DNA of 64,000 bases from Dioscorea cayenensis subsp. rotundata (Eukaryota; Streptophyta; Magnoliopsida; Dioscoreales; Dioscoreaceae), in the NCBI RefSeq assembly GCF_009730915.1, contig NC_052488.1, positions 18,408,305-18,472,304 on the forward strand, given 5' to 3'. Every line of letters starts with the position of its first letter. The stretch's first letter is position 1. The notes beneath the pieces are model-generated. The model saw nothing but the letters and a program-made list of their open reading frames with translations. It had not been told where the DNA came from and made no database searches. Position numbers and translations under genes: made by a program. Positions 10,774 to 22,524 of the stretch are shown here, piece after piece.

Positions 10774-11225
10774 GCTTATTTTGTTAATGCATTGCCTTTT
10801 TTTGTTGTTGATGAGCAAGGCTTAAATGATCTGTTGTATGGCTTCATGATGTGTTTTGTTTATTTAATTGATCGCAATGATGCTTATTTTGTTGATGCAT
10901 TGCCTTTTTTGTTATTGATGAGTAAGGCTTAAATGATCTGTTGTATGGATTCATGATGTGTTCTGTTTATTTAATTGATGGTAGTGATGCTTATTTTGTT
11001 GATGCCAAGTCTTCATTTTTTTTGGGTTGTTGATGAGCAAGGCTTAAATGATCTATTGTATGCCTTCATAATGTGTTTTTTGTTTATTTAATTGATGGCA
11101 GTGATGCTTATTTTGTTGATGCCATGTCTTCATTTTTTTTTGTTGTTGTTGATGAGCAAGGCTTAAATGATCTATTATATACCTTCATGATGTGTTCTGC
11201 TTATTTAATTGATAATAGTGATTTT
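10774..11225 (+). repeat. tandem repeat, ~107-117 bp unit, about 4.2 copies
   Basis: Units start GCTTATTTTGTTGATGC at 10774, 10882, 10989 and 11106, with a partial fifth. Each carries GATGAGCAAGGCTTAAATGA and TTCATGATGTGTTCTG. The array lies in what would be an intron of the MULE-1 transposase gene. Confidence 0.9.
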
Positions 11226-12125
11226 TTTTAAGCAAGGCTAAAATGATGGATTCTTATTGTTTACTTTATTGATGAGCCATGATATTTCCAAGCATGATAT
11301 GTTAATCATGAAGTTCTGCAGATCCAAGTAAATGTGAGATGATCAAGTAAATTTGCAGAGCTGGTTCTGCCACCTGAAACATTAGATGTTTTGAAAATTG
11401 AGCATAGTTTACTGAGCATTAGTCTCATTGATTGTTTTACTAAACATTGAGCTGAACATTAAGCATGTTTTACTAAGCATTAGATGATTTGAAAATTTAG
11501 TTGATTCATGTTTTTTTAGAATCTTTATATTTTCCTTTAAAATGATTTGTCATGTTTTATAATTTATTTTACATGTATGCATCAAATTTGCTGATTTGGT
11601 TTTATTCCTTGTGTCTGTTGTCCTTGAACTTTCTGTCAGCCATTCCTACTGATTTGTTCAATGTGGTTGTATGTGTTGGGTTTAATTAGGGCATCACCTT
11701 CCATTGAAGAACTTTTCCCATATAGTGAACATAGATTGTCTCAGACATATCCATACCAAATTTAGAAAAAAAAACTTAAGGGGGAAAGTTCTTAAAGACT
11801 GGCTTTGGAGATGTGCCACTACAACATACATCCCTGCATTTGAGAAAGCTATGGCCAAATTGAAACACTTGTATGAATGGGAAAGTCAGCAAAAAGGGAA
11901 GTAGATAAAAATAGGAAAGGGTATACCAATGGGAAAGTCAACAAAAAGGGAATTACAATGAGATGTAGTATTTGTGGGAATGTAAGACATAATAAAAGAT
12001 ACCATGAACAGGTAATTGTGATCCTTTTTACTTTACATTATTGGTTTATATGTCATGCGTTACCACTAATTAATTGTTACAATGTGCAATGCAAAGGAAA
12101 AATAAAGGTGTGGGTGAGCAAGTGA

Positions 12126-13584
12126 ATGTAGAGAAAAGTGAAGTTCAAAATGAAAATCCTACGGACATCATTGATTCCCAAATTCTTTAAGAACATTTTA
12201 CAATGGTAAGTACCTTATTTTATTTTTTAAATTGAACCACCAACTATCCAATCCAATGTTTAAGTCATTTATGCTCAACATGACACATGTTGACTCATTA
12301 GCCTTGGGTGATCACTATGCTTCACCAACCACACAACTATACAATGTATTTGAAGAAACAATGTCACAAGTGTGTCCTAATTATGAGCATGATTAATTTT
12401 CATAATGGTTGCACATTCCTTTAAACTAATTTATATTTGTTGGTTAACACTATAGGTTATAAATGCACATGATCAAGGCCAGTCTAACCAAACAATTCCT
12501 ACAAGACCAAAACTTAATACCAGAGGGGACAAAAGCACCAATAATGCTCCATAGGGGACCAAAAAATTTCCACCACATGCTGAAAGACCATCAATGTTCA
12601 AGGCTCATGGAAAAGACAAAGAAGGACAAAGTAGCAAAGATAGTGATGCTACAAAGAGAAGCAGAGTGTGACTCCCAAGGAAGAGCTAATTGATAACTTA
12701 AAGCATGTCTTCATAGTGATAAGCTGGCCATTGTCTTTTAATGTTTTTTGTTTTCCCCTTTGATAGTATGTATTTTGTTTTTTGTTTTTTTTCTGCAATT
12801 TGCATGATGGCTTCTAATGTATTGACATGTTTTGTATGTTATTACACAAACTCTTGTGTTAATGGAGGTCCTTGGCAAATTAATACATTAAGTACTTTGT
12901 AACATATTATCTAACCAATCTTATATTCTAATATAAGAAAATTATTTTTTAGATCATTGTATGTAATAATCACACCCAATGAATGGTTGCAAAATATATA
13001 TCAACCGCAATTTGTATATGTTTGCAAATAGCAGATGCGATTTCAATTTGCACTAAATGGTAACACACATGCAATAGAACAAAATTCAAGATTACAATTG
13101 GTAAAGGTGAACAATTTTGATGGAAAATAAATGGATTGGTTTAGGTAGAGTCTCTCATTTGATTATATTTGCTGAGAATGAACCCTAAATCATTAATATT
13201 TAATTTCCTAATGATCAACTCTCTCATATGAATGCATCTCTTGAGGTTAAAGTCTTCATTTAATTTGCTTAGAATCAACTTCTGTGTCCTCTTAATTTAT
13301 TACATTTATTCTCCAACCACGGTCCTCTCTTCTACGACCATCATCCTCTCTTCTCCGGTCACCATCCTCTTCTTCTCTCTCTTGCTCCCCCTACTGATGT
13401 CGACACCGATGACTGGCACAACGACTATGGATCCTCTTCTCTCCACCGGACGACAATGTCAACCTTCTTTGAGGGTTGTCATATCTCGAGATGATTGATG
13501 AAGAAGATGGCTGGCGTGGATGGCTTTTTCTCCACATGGCGATTTGCATCCACCATGGATTGACTTAAGTGATGTGGAGATGAA
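12126..13584. other. MULE-1 3' region, no gene recognised
   Basis: AT-rich DNA with one 76-codon open frame (12463-12693, Lys-rich, perhaps the degraded C-terminal tail of the transposase) and a pyrimidine-rich open stretch at 13232-13498 without recognised domains. No convincing captured host gene was seen. Confidence 0.45.
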
Positions 13585-13760
13585 TTAAGTTGCTGACTGG
13601 GATTCTACTGCAACCACATCAGTAATGAGGGCTGAGAAACATACTGGTGATTTGCTTGAGATAACAAATTAAATTTAAGTGACCAATTTGATTCAAATTA
13701 AAGCTGAATGGCCAGCTTGAAATAAAAGTATAGTTTATAGATCACTCAAAAAACTAATCC
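13585..13760 (-). repeat. MULE-1 right terminal inverted repeat
   Basis: The reverse complement aligns with 5514-5721 at most positions, including the shared phrases GCTTTAATTTGAATCAAATT, AGTATGTTTC and CAGCAACTTAATT. The single copy of the 33 bp unit is probably the ancestral state. Confidence 0.85.
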
Positions 13761-13945
13761 CCATATCTATGAAGGGGAGTAGTTCATAAACAAATGGCAT
13801 TCTGGATTCTAAAAATTAATAAAAAAATCAATAAACCAAATGCTCCAAATTATAGTATCTTTTATTCTGAAAGTGAAATTTTCCCAATAAGCTCAAATAG
13901 CCTTTATGCTGTGTACCTTTGACTCAGATTAAAAACATATTTGAC

Positions 13946-14579
13946 CAAGGTTTTCAGACCTGGATCGGGCATCAACCCGGAGAAGGGTAGGGGTCAGGGG
14001 TCGAGGGGTTTAACCGGGTTGAACCGGGTCAATAATTTTTATTAAAAATAATATAAATTTTATTTATATATAATTAAAAAAATCAAATATTGAATAATAA
14101 AAAATAAAAAAGTAAAAACATGACTTTTAAAAATTTCACCAAGTATTTTACATAAATAAATATTGAAGTACACCACATTAAAAATGTGAAATACACCAAA
14201 TAACATAAGAATAAACTAATACAAAATTAATTGAGAAACATATAAATATTCACTAGGAAATACACAACTAAGAAATCCGTAAAATAAATAAAAATGAAAA
14301 CATTCCCTTGGTCTATCCCTTCCTTAGTTTTATAATTTTATATTATAACCTCCAAAAATTTGTATATTATAAAATGAAATAAGAATTAAAAAAAAATTGT
14401 GCAAACCCGGGTTGATGACCCGGCCAGGTCACCGGGTCACCGGTCCGATCGGTCAGGTTACCAGTTCAATCACAGTTTTTTCAAGATCCGGTTTTATATA
14501 TTGAACCGGACCGGTTTTAAGGCCGGGTCCGGGGCAACCTAGTCCGACTGCCCGGTCTGGTTTAGGTCTGAAAACACTG
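13946..14579. mobile_element. hAT-like non-autonomous element, 634 bp
   Basis: It starts CAAGGTTTTCAGACC; its right end read as reverse complement is CAGTGTTTTCAGACC. Flanks TATTTGAC (13938-13945) and TGTTTGAC (14580-14587) match at 7 of 8 positions, as expected for an aged hAT target duplication. Both subterminal parts are rich in CCGGGTT / AACCGG phrases, while the centre is AT-rich and non-coding. Confidence 0.82.
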
Positions 14580-14673
14580 TGTTTGACACGCTTAATTCTT
14601 CATAGACTTGTTTAAGACAACCGGAACCAGTTTGACTTAAGAAAAGCATAAAGAATTTGGCCAATACAATGAA

Positions 14674-14717
<44 letters not shown>

Positions 14718-15544
14718 CATGTCTACATATCTGATGGTGTTATAAATTATTTTATTATAAGTTATAATAAAATAATATTATTAAAAATCATGATAATAGT
14801 ACCTTTAGATGAAAACACTGTTTCAGAAAAGTTATATATTTTGATTAAATGTATTTTTTTATATTTCATATCATTTCACATAACCCCATAGATTGGTTAT
14901 ATTAAATCTCGATTTTTTTTTTTTACAAATCGGTGACAATTACTTTTTTATTTTTTTTGCATTGTGCTTGAGTTTTGAGGTTTATAGTAATGTTAATTAA
15001 AAAAATATATAATTTATATAAAAAATGGTTTGAATTATTTCAATGACCTCTTAGTCTATTGGTACCATTCATATACTGTGGAGGTAAAGTAGGATTTATT
15101 GGAAAATTAAATTTTAATGGAATTTGAAAGGTTGATTTATGCCTATAAGAATAGGTGTTTTATAAATTAAAAAGACTTTGATTTTTAGAATTCTAATTAA
15201 TTTTGGAATTTGAAGAGCTTTCGAATTCATAGAATTTAAAAGATTTCAAACCATTTGAATTCTAGAATTGAGTTAGAATTTGAAAAGTTTTATGACTATT
15301 AAAACTCCAAAATTTATATTTGGAATTTCAATGGTTAGTTACATAAAAATTTGAAATTCCAAGAGTTAGTCTCCAAGGCCATTTAAAGGGCTTTAATCTT
15401 AAACTTTAGGAGCACACTTCTTTTTGAGAAAAGTGGATAAACCACTACTTTATTGAAGGTGGTAATCATTACTTTGGGGTGTTACCATTACCTTGGGGTG
15501 TTATCATTACCTTTAGGAGCACACTTCTCTAGTAGAAAGTCTAA
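14580..15544. other. AT-rich intergenic DNA with an (AT)n run
   Basis: An (AT)n microsatellite occupies about 14677-14710. Near 15405-15535 there is a short duplication of TTAGGAGCACACTTCT and of GGTGTTACCATTACC phrases, the latter also seen at the start of the next element. No gene is recognised. Confidence 0.5.
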
Positions 15545-16317
15545 AGGGGCGTTTGGATAGGAGTAATAGTTCCCCCCTTGTTTGGTAGATATTTGAAGGT
15601 GGTAATCATTACCTTGTGGTGTTACCATTAACCCGCCACAAGGTAATGGTTCATTCCCCCCATATTGGGAGAAAGGAAGGAAGATGGAGGGGTAATGGGT
15701 GTAAATTATATATTTTACCCCTCACTAATATATGTATTTCGGTATATTAATATAACAATATATTAATATATTAAATAAATATAAATATATTGATATTAAA
15801 ATAATTAATATTCAATTAAAATAATCATATAATAATTATATTAAATAAATATTTATATTTAATAAATATATTAATGTTAAAATAATTAATATTTAATTAT
15901 AATAATTATATTATATAAATATTTATATTTAAAAATGTATTGATATTAAAATAATTAATATTTAATTCTAATAATCATATAATAATTATATTAAATAAAT
16001 ATTTATTTCAAATATAAGCCATAAAATAATTAATAAGTAATTTAAATAATTAATTATAATAATTAAAATTTATTTAAAATATTTTATGAACAACAAAATT
16101 TATTTATTTATATTAAGGGCATAAAAGTAACTTTACATCATATCTTTCATTATTTTTTCAATTCCCAATATATTACTTTTCTACTTTTCCCATTTCCAAT
16201 GAATTATCTCTCCAACCAAACATCTTTTTCATTCCCATCCCCTACCCATTCCTTCCCCCCCTCTCTCTTTCATTACCTCATTCCCCCTCATTCCATTACG
16301 GTAATTCAAACACACAC
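15545..16317. mobile_element. PIF/Harbinger-like MITE candidate
   Basis: The left end AGGGGCGTTTGGATAGG and the reverse complement of the right end GTGTGTGTTTGAATTACC are imperfect inverted repeats, and TAA stands on both sides (15542-15544, 16318-16320), the 3 bp target site of PIF/Harbinger elements. The interior is AT-rich with C-rich ends. A 3 bp AT duplication is weak evidence by itself. Confidence 0.55.
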
Positions 16318-16350
16318 TAAGTTCCATGTGATAGAGATCACATAATTCAT

Positions 16351-16470
16351 TTCACCGGAGTTGTAAAGTGGTGCTACTTTACAACTGAAGATCATTGTAT
16401 CCTAAGAAACAGACGTCAGTTCAAACCCAAGCACTAGAGGGTGGCGAATCTGATTTAAGTAAACTGTGTG
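16351..16470 (+). repeat. hairpin and possible tRNA-derived SINE remnant
   Basis: A perfect 11 bp stem AGTTGTAAAGT / ACTTTACAACT (16359-16369, 16376-16386) encloses a 6 bp loop. About 25 bp downstream, AGTTCAAACCC fits an RNA polymerase III B box, and TAAAGTGG inside the hairpin is a weak A-box match. No tail or target duplication was identified. Confidence 0.3.
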
Positions 16471-16674
16471 ATACACAATCCTCGATTTTGTCTCTTATCG
16501 TCTTCAAGATCAGGTCCTCTTACATTTAATTTAAAGTTTGGCTTTACTTGTAATTTTTTATTTACTAATTTCCCACATAGCAAGGATCGATTGTGTCTAA
16601 CAATCTTAAAGCATATCATTTCCATATTAAAGGTGTTTTACGCAATAATCTTAAAGTAGAGGTATTATTTTCTA

Positions 16675-19600
16675 GGGTAAACTACTTGGTTGGTCACTAA
16701 ACTTTTTATGTTTTCCTATTTTGATCGCTGAACTATAAAAATTTCAATTGGGTTACCAACGTTAGTGTTTTCTTCCAGTTGGATTACTCTCTCTAACAGC
16801 GTTACCCTGATGACTGCTACCTCATCTGCCATGTCAATCCTTGCTAACATAGTAAGCCTTTCTCACTTGTGGTAAGACCCTCTCCTCCATTCCTTTCCAA
16901 TTCATCTTCACCCCCATTGACTTCGTCCCTTTCACCATATCCAAGTTCCCTGGTGACCCCAACGAGTTCCATCACCTTATCTCCAACCATACTAAACCTT
17001 GTCCTCTTCAAACCATTTCTCCTTCTTTTCCCTTGTTTAGACCTTAACAAACATCCATTAATGGTTTTGCAACTCATCATCATTCCTTTTTACAACTTGT
17101 GCTTAGAAATGGCCAGCAACCATGTTGTTAGCTATAGTGCCACTTGCAATCACTTTAGAAAATAGTTCACTGTCAGCTCCCTCGTCGGCGCTTCTCCCAT
17201 CTTTGACCTTACACATCCCCACCCATCTAACAAATTATACTTCACCTACTTAAATATGTGGTACGAACTCAAATTCCAACCACAACCAAATCAGACTTCA
17301 CTAGAGATCGACGATGACTTCATTTCGATGTTCACTCTCCGTTGAAAAACACATAGAGAAACTGAAGCTCAAGCTCAACTGTGCACATATGGGTTTGTAT
17401 GGTGAAAGCTCATGCATGGTCGGGAGAGAATAACTCACTTCTATTTCACCTTTAATTGTTGACCTCGGCTTTGACCACCGCTAAACCAGAAGTACTTTCG
17501 AGAACTACTTGCTCGATTGCTTTATTAAACTCAAAAGTCAATGAGCTCATCGGAGAAGATGGAGTCATAGCGGTGGCGAAGGCATTAAGGTTGGAATAGA
17601 AGATTTGCAAAAGTGTGGAGTATTGTGTGATGCAGAAGGGTTGATAGAGAAGATGAGAACTCTGTTTAAGGAACAACCATTGGTGGTGGCTGGATCACCA
17701 ATGGATTTCTCTATCGAACAACCAAAACTAACACAGGCCATCGTTGAGAGGCTAGGGTTAGAAGATGAAAAGAAAAGATAAGGGATGATGACGTGGAAAG
17801 TTATTGGATGTTGTGGAATGGCACGTCAACAATACAAGTGAGAAGGCCTTACCAAGTCAGTAAGGATTGACGAATGACAAGTGAGGTGGCAGTCCATGTC
17901 AGCATCAGGGTAACGCCATTGGAGCGAGTGACCCAATTGGAAGAAAACATTAATGTTATAACCAGGTTTTACTGTAGATTAAAATAGCCCATTTCTATAT
18001 ATTTTTTAGCACAATACTGTAGCATTATAGTCCTGTAGCAGCTTTATCCTGTAGCATACCAGTCCTGTAGTGATCTGCTACTGTAGCAACCCGTTACTGT
18101 AACAACACGATTTTCTCTTAAAACCTTTCTTTTTCTTTTTCTTCTTCTTCTTCTTCTTCTTCTTCTTCTTCTTCTTCTTCCCTAGTTTGGCCGAACCCTT
18201 TCTTCTTTCTAATTTTTTTTTTCTCTTTTCCGGCGAGATTTTCCGGCGAACCAAGTGTCCTCTTCCTTCTTTCCTCACCCTTGAACTTGGTAAGCTTGGA
18301 TTTATTGTTTTATACCATATTTTTCTTGTATTTTCCTTGTTTATAGATTTTTTTTAAAAACCTTGATTTTTCCACGGATTTGCTTGTTTATAGGCTTAAA
18401 TTGAAGCCATTGACTTGTTGTTCATGTGTGAGAATGCTTGTGATGAAATTTCTTGATTTGGTGTTGTAAATTTGGAGAAAATCATAGTTTAAGGGCGTCT
18501 TTATCGTAGCAACCCGAAGTTACTGTAGCATCAACAATCGTTTGTTGTTTCTTTAATTTCTTTGGATTAGAGTGAAGCTAAAACCCCTTGAAATTCATTG
18601 GTAACCTTTAGACTTAGCTTTGAGCCAATCCTAGGATCGAATTAGGGTTGTTTGTTAGAAAACTTAGGGTTTCGTTGTTTGATTTAAGGCTTGAAACTCA
18701 TTTTGAATTGTTGAAAGGAAAGGATTCCCATGTTGTTTCTTGTGTTGGGATTTGCAAATTAATTTGTGTTAAGAGCTTGAGTTTTGCTTGTGTGTTTATC
18801 TTGTCCTCGTGCAAATGGTCGAGGTGTTATTGATTTATGATATGGATGGCTTTTGCACTCCGAGTGGAGTTGTGTTTATTGTGGCGATTGTATGGTGATA
18901 TCCTACTGCAGTAGGCCGTCTCCACGGTCAGCCTGTTAAGGTGGCTTGCTGACCGGCTGATTACTACGAGGGTCAGTTCATGTGGGAGTGTAGAGCCCTG
19001 ACTGGATATTCATCGGGTAGCCGGAGTCACCAATCGGTGAATTGATGGGTCAACGTCAAGGGCATGAGTACCTTGGCGGCTCTGAACCTAGCCATGGCCA
19101 CGGTGAAGGTTTAGAGAGTTTTCTAGACCACGTTATGTTCGATGAGTGTTGGGTATTGTGCTTATTTATTTCAAAACCATGACATTTGGTTGTTTTTACT
19201 TGTATTTGAAACCATGTTTTATGATTTTTGTGTTGTAAACCCTAGTTGGGGTAAAAAGGGTTTTCCCGGTATTATTATGTTATTTTAATTCTTTTGAAGA
19301 CTTCTATTATATGTAATAATATTTCTAAACTAGTATTGTTTTGGTAAAGCATTTATTTTGATGATTTATTTTTATTATTATTGCTGTTGGTGTATTTCTG
19401 ATAAAGTTGTGCTAACCTCCCCTCACTGAGTAACTTTAGTTGCTCACCCCCTCTTCCCTTTCCCCAGGTTTCAGTTCAGCGAAGCGATGCGGATGTGAAG
19501 TGCATGGCAAGAATTTGTTTTAGGGTAGCTAGTTTAGCTATTTGTTTATTTTTTTCCCAGTTCTTAAGTTGTAGTGTATTAATTACATTAATGTAAACTT

Positions 19601-19897
19601 CTTGTTAATATTTATGTATTCATTTCTGTATCTTAAAACCCTTGCATTATTTGTGGTCTACTCTATATCTGTGTTAGATATTGTGGAATTTCAGGTGTAT
19701 TGGGCAGCCTTGCGACATCCTGAGGGTTGAGTGACAAGGTATCCCTCCTCGAGATCGTTGCGGCGGTTGTCACGTTCTGTGGACCCACGGGTCGGGGCGT
19801 GACAATTAACGTTAATGATCCAATTGAAATTTATTGTAGCTCAATGACCAACATAGGAAAACAAGAAAAATTTAGTGACCAACTAAGTAGTTTACCC
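16675..19897. mobile_element. MULE-2: non-autonomous Mutator-like element split by a solo LTR
   Basis: The left end GGGTAAACTACTTGGTTGGT matches the reverse complement of the right end GGGTAAACTACTTAGTTGGT, and similarity continues inward for about 190 bp (16675-16865), with the right arm in two pieces (17829-17953 and 19805-19897) because an LTR sits inside it. Without the LTR the element is about 1.37 kb. No transposase is present. The interior (16870-17825) has C-rich, codon-like stretches, e.g. a 42-codon open end at 17653-17781, but no product is recognised. Capture of host sequence (Pack-MULE) is possible but unproven. Confidence 0.82.
17954..19804 (+). mobile_element. solo LTR, gypsy chromovirus (Tekay/Del-like), 1851 bp
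   Basis: It begins TGTTATAACC and ends GGGGCGTGACA, a pair of ends known from Tekay/Del-type LTRs. ATTAA flanks it exactly (17949-17953, 19805-19809), so the 5 bp target duplication is intact. No second LTR or internal domain is present, so the element was reduced to a solo LTR by recombination. The (TTC)n run at about 18141-18180 lies inside. It interrupts the right TIR of MULE-2 and is therefore younger than MULE-2. Confidence 0.9.
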
Positions 19898-20120
19898 AAT
19901 AATTTTTTATCACTTTAACTCCATTGGACTAAAAATGAAGTTGGAAAAAAATGAGAGAATTAATAAATAAATTTTCAAGTTTGTTGTTTTTAAAAGTTTC
20001 AGTAACAATATACTTAATTAAGTTTCAAACATTATTATCAGAATGATGATAATCATGTTAGGTGAGAATATTATTTTTAACATATGTTTATCTCTCCCGT
20101 GCATAACTTGAGCATAACAC

Positions 20121-20159
<39 letters not shown>
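20121..20159. repeat. (AAT)n microsatellite
   Basis: About 13 AAT/TAA units. Confidence 0.93.
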
Positions 20160-20163
<4 letters not shown>

Positions 20164-20361
20164 TAGTTTATAAATTTTCTAGAGGCAAAATCATCAGGTT
20201 TATGATAGACATGCTTGTAATTTGACCCATAAATTTTCTTAGAAATCAGGTGTGGTTCTAACTAAGCATTAGGGTTTCCTCTGAGCTACATCCCATCTCC
20301 CTCCTTTGCGATTATAACCACAAAACCCAGTCATCTGCATCATTATTATTTTCTTTGTTTC

Positions 20362-21361
20362 NNNNNNNNNNNNNNNNNNNNNNNNNNNNNNNNNNNNNNN
20401 NNNNNNNNNNNNNNNNNNNNNNNNNNNNNNNNNNNNNNNNNNNNNNNNNNNNNNNNNNNNNNNNNNNNNNNNNNNNNNNNNNNNNNNNNNNNNNNNNNNN
20501 NNNNNNNNNNNNNNNNNNNNNNNNNNNNNNNNNNNNNNNNNNNNNNNNNNNNNNNNNNNNNNNNNNNNNNNNNNNNNNNNNNNNNNNNNNNNNNNNNNNN
20601 NNNNNNNNNNNNNNNNNNNNNNNNNNNNNNNNNNNNNNNNNNNNNNNNNNNNNNNNNNNNNNNNNNNNNNNNNNNNNNNNNNNNNNNNNNNNNNNNNNNN
20701 NNNNNNNNNNNNNNNNNNNNNNNNNNNNNNNNNNNNNNNNNNNNNNNNNNNNNNNNNNNNNNNNNNNNNNNNNNNNNNNNNNNNNNNNNNNNNNNNNNNN
20801 NNNNNNNNNNNNNNNNNNNNNNNNNNNNNNNNNNNNNNNNNNNNNNNNNNNNNNNNNNNNNNNNNNNNNNNNNNNNNNNNNNNNNNNNNNNNNNNNNNNN
20901 NNNNNNNNNNNNNNNNNNNNNNNNNNNNNNNNNNNNNNNNNNNNNNNNNNNNNNNNNNNNNNNNNNNNNNNNNNNNNNNNNNNNNNNNNNNNNNNNNNNN
21001 NNNNNNNNNNNNNNNNNNNNNNNNNNNNNNNNNNNNNNNNNNNNNNNNNNNNNNNNNNNNNNNNNNNNNNNNNNNNNNNNNNNNNNNNNNNNNNNNNNNN
21101 NNNNNNNNNNNNNNNNNNNNNNNNNNNNNNNNNNNNNNNNNNNNNNNNNNNNNNNNNNNNNNNNNNNNNNNNNNNNNNNNNNNNNNNNNNNNNNNNNNNN
21201 NNNNNNNNNNNNNNNNNNNNNNNNNNNNNNNNNNNNNNNNNNNNNNNNNNNNNNNNNNNNNNNNNNNNNNNNNNNNNNNNNNNNNNNNNNNNNNNNNNNN
21301 NNNNNNNNNNNNNNNNNNNNNNNNNNNNNNNNNNNNNNNNNNNNNNNNNNNNNNNNNNNNN
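20362..21361. other. assembly gap, 1000 N
   Basis: Exactly 1000 undetermined bases, a conventional gap of arbitrary size. Any open frame reported through it is an artefact. Confidence 1.
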
Positions 21362-21491
21362 AAATAAATTTTTAATTAAAAAGATCCTAGTTTTTTATAG
21401 TGATTATTCCCATTAAATTCTTTCAAGTGGTAATAAGATTTTGTTTTGAAATTATTTTGAAATCTATATTGAATTACATCTTTTTGGGGTT

Positions 21492-22524
21492 TTTTTAAAT
21501 AATGCAATTTTTTATTTAATTAAAAAAAGTTTTTTTTAAATTATTTACGGAATTAGGTAAAACGGGATCATTGATCCCGTTTTCAACTTTTTACTTTTTT
21601 TTAAAGCGGGAGCATTGATCTCGTTTTCCATTTTTTTATTATTTATTATTTTTTTAAAATTTTTATATAAATTTTTATTCTAACTTTTTAAATGTCTTTA
21701 ATTATATTTTTTTAATTATAGGTTTTTTTTTTGCATATTAACTCCTCATTTTTTGTTATTATTTAAATAATTTATTTGTGTCTTGATGCGAAATATGTCC
21801 AAAATAGGGTTCATTTGAAGTGCTTACCACCTTTACGGGATTTCACAGAAAGATATTGTTCGGGATTAGCATACCTAACTACCTTATACAAGTTTCTGTA
21901 CCGTGCATATAACAAAGACATGAACCCTATTGTGTCGTGCATTAAAATATACCTACTTTCCGTTTTACCTAAACTCGTAATTTAAAATATACCTATTTTT
22001 GTAATTAAATAAAAAATTTACATTATTTAAAAAAAAAAAAGCCACATGTGGGCTAGGGGAAATAACACATTCAATTAAGTTTGGGGAGATATGCTTGAAA
22101 TTCTATACCATGACCATAATTGGAGTAATATCATTGATCCACTAATATTCTTCATGTCTTTGTTACATGTATGGTATAGAAACTTATATAAGGTAGCTAG
22201 ATATGCTGATCCCCAACTATATCTTCTAGCTTCTGTGAAATCCTGTGAAAGTGATAATCACTTCAAATGAACCCTATTTTGGGATATATTTCTCATCAAG
22301 ATACAAATAAATTATTTAAATAATAACAAAAAAAATTAAGGGTTAAAGTGAAAAACCAATAATTAAAAAAAATATAATTAAAGACATTTAAAAAGTTAAA
22401 ATAAAAATTTATATAAAAATTTCAAAAAAATAATAAATAATAAAAAAATTGGACGTTTTACCTAATTCCATAAATAATTTTAAAAACCCTATTTTTGTAA
22501 TTAATTAAAAAAATTACATTATTT

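Larger units (their letters stand above)
7699..12125 (+). pseudogene. MULE-1 MuDR-type transposase, multiply disrupted
   Basis: The pieces read 5' to 3' as follows. An acidic region (7699-7949) is cut by the hAT insertion. It resumes at 9644, hits an in-frame TGA at 9654-9656, and runs into the MuDR N-terminal domain (9786-10154; FSNLNQFKEVVKNYGIKNR, two Cys in YCKKGC). Intron 1 is about 10172-10252. The DDE domain starts with VDGYFLKS (first Asp, ~10440) and FMSDRQK (second Asp, ~10715-10738). A large intron from 10739 holds tandem repeats. A fragment RGKVLKDWLWRCA (~11780) comes from the region before the third catalytic residue. Last is a zinc knuckle CSICGNVRHNKRYH (~11960), whose final Cys is changed. 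The third acidic residue and the SWIM motif are not seen. A 97 bp tandem duplication shifts the frame. It cannot encode an active enzyme. Confidence 0.82.
5514..13760 (+). mobile_element. MULE-1: Mutator-like DNA transposon, decayed, with nested insertions
   Basis: The ends are inverted copies of each other: GGATTAATTTTTTGAGTGG at the left matches the reverse complement of the right end (GGATTAGTTTTTTGAGTGA), and similarity continues for about 180-200 bp. Between them lies a broken MuDR-type transposase gene on the + strand (PB1-like region, acidic region, MuDR domain, part of the DDE domain, zinc knuckle). Long TIRs plus this transposase define a MULE. No 9-11 bp target duplication could be found at the present ends, so the copy is old. 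A hAT-family element is inserted in the transposase N-terminus (7950-9635). Confidence 0.87.

Noticed and set aside
13232..13498. Pyrimidine-rich open frame near the MULE-1 right end as captured gene
   Set aside because: No recognisable domain; composition is explained by CTT/CTC-rich low complexity.
18078..18278. Lys-rich open frame on the minus strand
   Set aside because: It is a product of the (TTC)n run inside the solo LTR.
20355..21416. 353-codon open frame
   Set aside because: It consists almost wholly of N bases of the assembly gap; translation is meaningless.
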